The position numbers and the translations under genes are program-made. Shown in pieces: positions 60,210 to 64,000 of a DNA stretch of 64,000 nucleotides; position 1 is the stretch's first letter, and the number at the start of each line of letters is the position of its first letter. The notes below the pieces were generated by a model. That model saw nothing but the letters and a program-made list of their open reading frames with translations, was not told the origin of the DNA and did not search any database. This stretch comes from a bacterium (GTDB lineage: Bacteria; Armatimonadota; Fimbriimonadia; Fimbriimonadales; Fimbriimonadaceae), in assembly GCA_027485645.1 (NCBI GenBank), contig JAIXQR010000001.1, positions 248,001 through 312,000 of the forward strand. Direction: 5' to 3'.

Positions 60210-61172
60210 GTGATCGTCCTTGGGCTCTGCCTGCTTGTCACCCATCCATTTTTCGGTCGCCCGATTCTTGTCGGCGCGCATCGAGGCGGGGTGTTTGAGG
60301 CGCCAGAGAACACGATTCCTGCTTTTCGGCTCTGCGGCAAAAGATGGCCCGACATGCTGGTGCAAGTTGACGCCCGCATGACGGTGGATGGCGAAGTCAT
60401 TCTGTTTCACGACGACACCCTCAACCGCACGACGGACGCCGCCGGAACGGTTGCTCGGATGAAGGCACCCGAGCTGTTTCAACTCGATGCGGGACACCAG
60501 TTCACAACGGATCTCGGAAAGACTTTCCCCTTCCGCGGAAAGGGCGTGCGAGTTCCTACCCTTCGCGAGGCGCTCCTCTCGATGCCGAAACAGCGGTGGA
60601 TGATTGAACTCAAGGACGGCTGCGATCCCGACCGCGTAGTTGGCATCATTCGTGAAACCAAGGCCACGGAGCGAACGCTGATCTCGAGTTTTGTACCGAG
60701 CACGATGGTGCGCGTCCGCGAGCTTGCGCCGGAAGTTGCGCGATGTTTTGATTTCGGATCGATCCTGCGGCTTCTCACCGCCCTGCGAGGAGATGACTGG
60801 GAAGACTACAAACCGACGGATCAAGTTCTGTCCTTGGTGACGGAGCAGATCACGCAGTACCGGCTCACGCCCGAGGAACTTCAGACCATTCGGAAGAAAG
60901 GAATCTACGTTCAGATCGGAGTCTTAAACACGTCGACGGACATTCGGCGCTGGCTAGATGCCGGGGTGGATAGTATTCTCTCTGATCGTCCCTCGCTCCT
61001 TGCGGAAGAGGTAACTCGGATGCAGCAAGGTCGTCAGGGAATTGGCGTAGGTATAGAAGATGATGGTGGCAGCAACGATCGCAATGCTGGGGCTAACCCA
61101 GCAGTTTCCAACGCACTCGAAAGCGGAACTCACGCTTGCAAGTCCAACCGTCATTCCTGGCGCAACCGTTGA
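60210..61172 (+). CDS. Glycerophosphodiester phosphodiesterase
   Basis: The enzyme releases glycerol 3-phosphate from deacylated phospholipids. The 320-residue protein has GAHRGGVFEAPENTIPAF (catalytic His-Arg, metal Glu), VDARMTVDGEVILFHDDTLNRTT, and WMIELKDG. The N-terminal LGLCLLVTHPFF may be a signal or anchor. The domain ends near DRPSLLAEEV (about residue 268). The last 50 residues are low in order and overlap the next gene by 113 nt, so they may be readthrough after loss of an earlier stop. The start is GTG 60210. Confidence 0.88.
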   Translation: MIVLGLCLLVTHPFFGRPILVGAHRGGVFEAPENTIPAFRLCGKRWPDMLVQVDARMTVDGEVILFHDDTLNRTTDAAGTVARMKAPELFQLDAGHQFTTDLGKTFPFRGKGVRVPTLREALLSMPKQRWMIELKDGCDPDRVVGIIRETKATERTLISSFVPSTMVRVRELAPEVARCFDFGSILRLLTALRGDDWEDYKPTDQVLSLVTEQITQYRLTPEELQTIRKKGIYVQIGVLNTSTDIRRWLDAGVDSILSDRPSLLAEEVTRMQQGRQGIGVGIEDDGGSNDRNAGANPAVSNALESGTHACKSNRHSWRNR

Positions 61173-61848
61173 GGCAAACCTGCGCGTATCGCTCGATTCG
61201 GGCTGGCATAGCTACTGGGTGAACCCGGGCGAGAACGGTAGTCCACCCGAGTTTAAGTTCAGTCTTCCAACGGGCTGGAAGATTCTGCGAACTCGTTATG
61301 AGTTGCCAGAAATGGTGATCGCGGGCGAAATGGTGAGTTACGGCTACGAGGACCATTTCAACGTTCGGTACACCCTCCAAGCCCCGAAGCAGGTTGGAAA
61401 GGGTCAGATCACCGGCAAGCTGGAATTCCTGGTTTGCCAAGAGACGTGCATCCCGCAATCGCTCAGCGTCGCGGTGCCGGTGACGGTCGGCGCAGAGTCT
61501 GCGCCGAAGAAAGCGCTTCCGGAAGCCTCGTTCCCCGAGTGGGATCCCGCGGTCAAGGCAGAAGCTCGAGTCTCGGGCAATGATTTAGAACTTCGCATTA
61601 CCGGACTGAAGACAGACGGCTTGGATCTGCCCGGAATCCAGCTGTTTTCGGAGTCGCCCAACATCGTCAACTACGCCAGCCGTACCGACGTGCGGATTTC
61701 CAACGGTGCACTGATCGTTAGGATCCCTAAGAGCCCGTATTGGGACGCGAAGACCAAGTCTTTTCGGGCCCTGATCGTTGCGCCAGAAAATCAATATTGG
61801 TCGGCAAAAGTGCGCGGCCTGGTACTGAACGTTCCGGTTCGTTCGTAG
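61060..61848 (+). CDS. DsbD N-terminal-domain (disulfide corrector) exported protein
   Basis: The 262-residue protein has a signal-like start (VAATIAMLGLTQQFPTHS) and then LASPTVIPGATVEANLRVSL, SGWHSYWVNPGENGSPPEF and FLVCQETCIPQSLSV, matching the DsbD alpha domain (PF11412); the Cys pair in CQETC is probably the reactive disulfide. The membrane and thioredoxin domains of DsbD are absent, so it must receive electrons from another protein. It overlaps the GDPD gene by 113 nt and lies 25 nt before a redoxin gene, likely partners. Confidence 0.82.
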   Translation: MMVAATIAMLGLTQQFPTHSKAELTLASPTVIPGATVEANLRVSLDSGWHSYWVNPGENGSPPEFKFSLPTGWKILRTRYELPEMVIAGEMVSYGYEDHFNVRYTLQAPKQVGKGQITGKLEFLVCQETCIPQSLSVAVPVTVGAESAPKKALPEASFPEWDPAVKAEARVSGNDLELRITGLKTDGLDLPGIQLFSESPNIVNYASRTDVRISNGALIVRIPKSPYWDAKTKSFRALIVAPENQYWSAKVRGLVLNVPVRS

Positions 61849-61873
61849 TCAGTACTAGAGAGGAGTAACCAGC

Positions 61874-62476
61874 ATGCTAACCACCAGTCTTTTCGCCCTC
61901 GCCGTTGCAATGCCGACCGTCGCCGCCGAGCCGCCGAAGATCGGAGAGATGGCACCTGAGTTCAGCCTAGTTGACACCAACGGCAAGTCTCACAACATCT
62001 CCGACTTCCGCGGAAAGATCGTTGTGCTGGAGTGGACAAACGATGGCTGCCCGTACGTGATGAAGCACTACGGAACCGGCAACATGCAGAAGGTTCAGAA
62101 GACGGCAACCGATCAAGGCGTGGTCTGGCTCTCGATCGTATCTTCGGCGAAGGGCAAGCAGGGCTACGTGGACGGCCCGCAAGGAAACGCGCTGATGAAG
62201 GAGAAGGGCTTTAAGTCGACCGCGCTTCTTTTGGACGCTGATGGCAAGGTCGGCAAGCTCTACCAAGCCAAAACCACCCCGCACATGTTTGTGCTTGATG
62301 CTTCGGGCAAGGTGGCCTACATGGGCGCCATTGATGACAAGGCGACCCCGTTCCCTGAATCGGTCAAGGGTGCCAGAAACTACGTGCTCGAAGCGATCAC
62401 CGCATTGAAAGCAGGCAAGGCACCCGCCATTTCTGCAACCCAGCCTTACGGCTGCGGCGTGAAGTACGGCAAGTAA
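61874..62476 (+). CDS. Exported redoxin/thioredoxin-like protein
   Basis: The 200-residue protein has a signal peptide (LTTSLFALAVAMPTVAAE), then GEMAPEFSLVDTNGKSHNIS, WTNDGCPYVMKHYG with a single N-terminal Cys in place of a CxxC, and DADGKVGKLYQAKTTPHMFVL. A second Cys is near the end (PYGCGVKYG). This is the peroxiredoxin-like AhpC/TSA type common in this phylum. A GAGGAG ribosome-binding site lies before the ATG. It follows the DsbD-alpha-like gene and probably shares its redox path. Confidence 0.87.
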   Translation: MLTTSLFALAVAMPTVAAEPPKIGEMAPEFSLVDTNGKSHNISDFRGKIVVLEWTNDGCPYVMKHYGTGNMQKVQKTATDQGVVWLSIVSSAKGKQGYVDGPQGNALMKEKGFKSTALLLDADGKVGKLYQAKTTPHMFVLDASGKVAYMGAIDDKATPFPESVKGARNYVLEAITALKAGKAPAISATQPYGCGVKYGK

Positions 62477-62493
62477 TCACGTAGTACGACCCA

Positions 62494-63969
62494 ATGACGG
62501 TTGGGCTCGTACTGGGTGACATGTTGTTCGATCGCCTCCCCGGCTTGGACGCTGCGGAGGCGATTTTCATGTCCGAAGATCTCGGCTTGGCGACGCGCGT
62601 TCGGCATCACCAACAGAAGATCGTGCTGCTCTTCAGCGCGATGCGTCACTTTCGCAACGCCCTTCGAGCCGCGGGCAGGGAAGTCAGATATTTCGAACTG
62701 CAGGACGACTCTCAATCGCTCCTCGACCGGCTGAAGACTCTCGGGCCGAGAAAGGTCATCACCTATGAGATCGCGGACCAGTTCTTTCGGGATGCGCTGA
62801 TTGCCTGGGGAGAAGAGAACGGGGTTGCCGTCGAGTTTGTCCCCAACCCTATGTTTCTGACCGCTACCTCCGATTGGCAGGCGTACCGAAAGCGGGCAAA
62901 GCGGCTGCTCATGCGCGATTTTTACTTGCAGCAGCGAAAGCGGCTTGGAATCATGTTGGAGCCGGATGGCTCACCGGTTGGCGGAAAGTGGAGCTTTGAT
63001 GAGGACAATCGTCGGGCTTTGCCAAAGTCGGTCCTTCCGCCCGCCGTTTGGCGTCCGATGCCCGATGCGATAACGCAGGAAGTCATTGACCTTGTTAGGA
63101 GCGAATTTGCTGCGCATCCGGGTGATGCCGCCGAGTTTGCCTATCCCGTAACGCATGCGGAAGCGGCGAGCTGGCTGGACGCGTTCTTGATCGAGCGCCT
63201 CAGCCGATTTGGGGACTATGAGGATGCGCTCTCGCTCCGATCGGACTTCGTTTTTCACGGCGTTCTTACTCCGATGCTGAACATAGGCCTTCTCACGCCC
63301 TCACAAATCGTGGACCGTACGCTGGCGTTCCATGCTGAGACTCCGGTTCCGCTCAATTCGCTCGAAGGATTTCTTCGCCAGATCATCGGCTGGCGCGAGT
63401 TCATTCGCGGCATGGCGGACGAATACCCGCCTATTGGTTCGGGCAGCATGAACGGCTTGGGACACACCCGAAAGCTGGGTGAGGAGTGGTGGACCGGCAC
63501 GACCGGGCTCCTGCCGCTTGATCATGCGATTGGTAAAGCGAATCGGTACGGATGGTGCCACCACATCGAGCGGCTTATGGTCGTGGGTTCGGCCATGCTG
63601 ATGTGCGAAGTCGAGCCCTCAGAGAGCTACCGCTGGTTCATGGAAATGTTTATCGACAGCGCAGAATGGGTGATGGGGCCTAACGTGCTCGGGATGTCGC
63701 AGTTTGCAGACGGCGGGCTGTTCGCGACAAAGCCGTACTTGAGCGGAAGCAGCTATCTGCGAAAAATGGGTGACTACCCGGCGGGCGATTGGTGCGATAC
63801 GTGGGATGGCCTGTACTGGCGCGTCGTGGATCGACATCGCGACCTGTTTGCGGCGAACCCCCGAATGTCGGTAATGGTCGGAAGCCTCGACAAGCTCGAG
63901 CCAGTCCGGAGAGACCGAATTTTCTCGAGTGCCGAGGCGTTTATTGAGCGCGTAACGAAGCCTTACTGA
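62494..63969 (+). CDS. Cryptochrome/photolyase of the FeS-BCP family lacking cluster cysteines
   Basis: The 491-residue flavoprotein belongs to the prokaryotic (6-4) photolyase family: LVLGDMLFDRLPGL, HHQQKIVLLFSAMRHFRNAL, FLRQIIGWREFIRG, YGWCHHIERLMVVGSAM and EWVMGPNVLGMSQFADGGL are typical. Well-studied members hold a [4Fe-4S] cluster on four Cys. This protein has only three Cys in all (C355, C371, C434): the first-ligand region reads TTGLLPLDHAIG, and the DYCxxC...CPF loop is shortened to DYPAGDWCDTWDGLYW. FAD-binding residues look intact. Substrate and activity are unknown. Confidence 0.9.
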   Translation: MTVGLVLGDMLFDRLPGLDAAEAIFMSEDLGLATRVRHHQQKIVLLFSAMRHFRNALRAAGREVRYFELQDDSQSLLDRLKTLGPRKVITYEIADQFFRDALIAWGEENGVAVEFVPNPMFLTATSDWQAYRKRAKRLLMRDFYLQQRKRLGIMLEPDGSPVGGKWSFDEDNRRALPKSVLPPAVWRPMPDAITQEVIDLVRSEFAAHPGDAAEFAYPVTHAEAASWLDAFLIERLSRFGDYEDALSLRSDFVFHGVLTPMLNIGLLTPSQIVDRTLAFHAETPVPLNSLEGFLRQIIGWREFIRGMADEYPPIGSGSMNGLGHTRKLGEEWWTGTTGLLPLDHAIGKANRYGWCHHIERLMVVGSAMLMCEVEPSESYRWFMEMFIDSAEWVMGPNVLGMSQFADGGLFATKPYLSGSSYLRKMGDYPAGDWCDTWDGLYWRVVDRHRDLFAANPRMSVMVGSLDKLEPVRRDRIFSSAEAFIERVTKPY

Positions 63970-64000
63970 GCTGGGGCTTGGATCGTGATGACGTCCGCTC
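63963..64000 (-). CDS. Possible C-terminus of a minus-strand gene
   Basis: Read leftward from the window edge, one frame encodes ADVITIQAPAQ and then TAA at 63963. It overlaps the photolyase stop by 7 nt, a convergent arrangement seen elsewhere here. With eleven codons this is only a possibility; no function can be given. Confidence 0.3.
   Translation of the reverse strand, partial: ADVITIQAPAQ

Noticed and set aside
62494-63969. DASH cryptochrome or class I CPD photolyase
   Set aside because: The N-terminal LVLGD and HHQQK motifs and the overall pattern fit the prokaryotic (6-4)/FeS-BCP family instead.
1-64000. tRNA, rRNA, CRISPR arrays, insertion sequences, prophage or replication origin
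   Set aside because: I looked along both strands and found no cloverleaf with CCA end, no repeat-spacer array, no transposase or integrase and no dnaA-box cluster. A tRNAscan or repeat search would be decisive.

Overview
The window looks like chromosomal DNA from a free-living Gram-negative bacterium of the phylum Armatimonadota, probably class Fimbriimonadia. This rests on two pseudopilins whose N-termini end in [12 protein letters not shown], a PEP-CTERM protein, LPS-core genes (Kdo transferase, heptose-phosphate adenylyltransferase), a broken-up ribosomal cluster, many short overlaps between genes, and many genes with a -10 box only 6-9 nt before the start codon. The assignment is inferred from family knowledge; no database was searched. 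I saw no rRNA, tRNA, insertion sequence or CRISPR array. Most DNA is coding and no gene-free stretch exceeds 300 bp.

Layout. 0-4 kb (mostly minus strand): a partial AhpD-like gene, a PEP-CTERM/choice-of-anchor A protein, and a ccmABCD cytochrome c maturation cluster ending in a methyltransferase. 4-13 kb: rfaE2, a PIG-L deacetylase, a membrane protein, ftsY, two minus-strand genes (DUF4434 barrel, acyl-CoA dehydrogenase-like), pyruvate kinase, two small exported or membrane proteins, and comM. 12.7-13.8 kb: a Fic/XRE pair of the 'mobile mystery protein' type with a clear operator. 13.9-15.3 kb: a secreted protein and a pseudopilin.

15.4-27.2 kb: the lower spc and alpha ribosomal region (rpsN-rpsH-rplF-rplR-rpsE-rpmD-rplO-secY, a hairpin, adk, a secreted protein, a tyrosine phosphatase, infA, a reversed GNAT gene, rpmJ-rpsM-rpsK-rpoA-rplQ-truA-rplM-rpsI) closed by a strong terminator. 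rplE and everything upstream of it, map and rpsD are not in their usual places.

27.8-37.2 kb: a CIRCE-like heat-shock operator before a membrane protein and a SprT-like metalloprotein, then nnrD/E, then three genes forming a likely phosphothreonine-signalling module (membrane FHA protein, membrane double-FHA protein, VWA protein with a tail of repeated Thr motifs). After these come a lipoprotein, a LacI regulator and a second pseudopilin behind a consensus promoter. 37.4-49 kb: glycosyltransferase, GNAT, a GH140-type hydrolase, VOC, MFS, gap, an sdpR-sdpI pair, M28 peptidase, DUF554 and S9 peptidase. 49-57.7 kb: a 1117-aa PA14/beta-propeller/DUF1080 protein, purC-waaA-purE, an AIM6-like phosphodiesterase and a DUF4139 protein. 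57.8-64 kb: a 2TM protein, a DtxR-type regulator, a Y-family polymerase, GDPD, a DsbD N-terminal-domain protein, a redoxin, and a photolyase of the iron-sulfur family that has lost the cysteines for its cluster.

The strongest leads are the FHA/VWA phospho-tail module, the recurring TANNNT-N6-8-start signature implying widespread leaderless transcription, the cluster-less photolyase, and the CIRCE site before a SprT-like operon.
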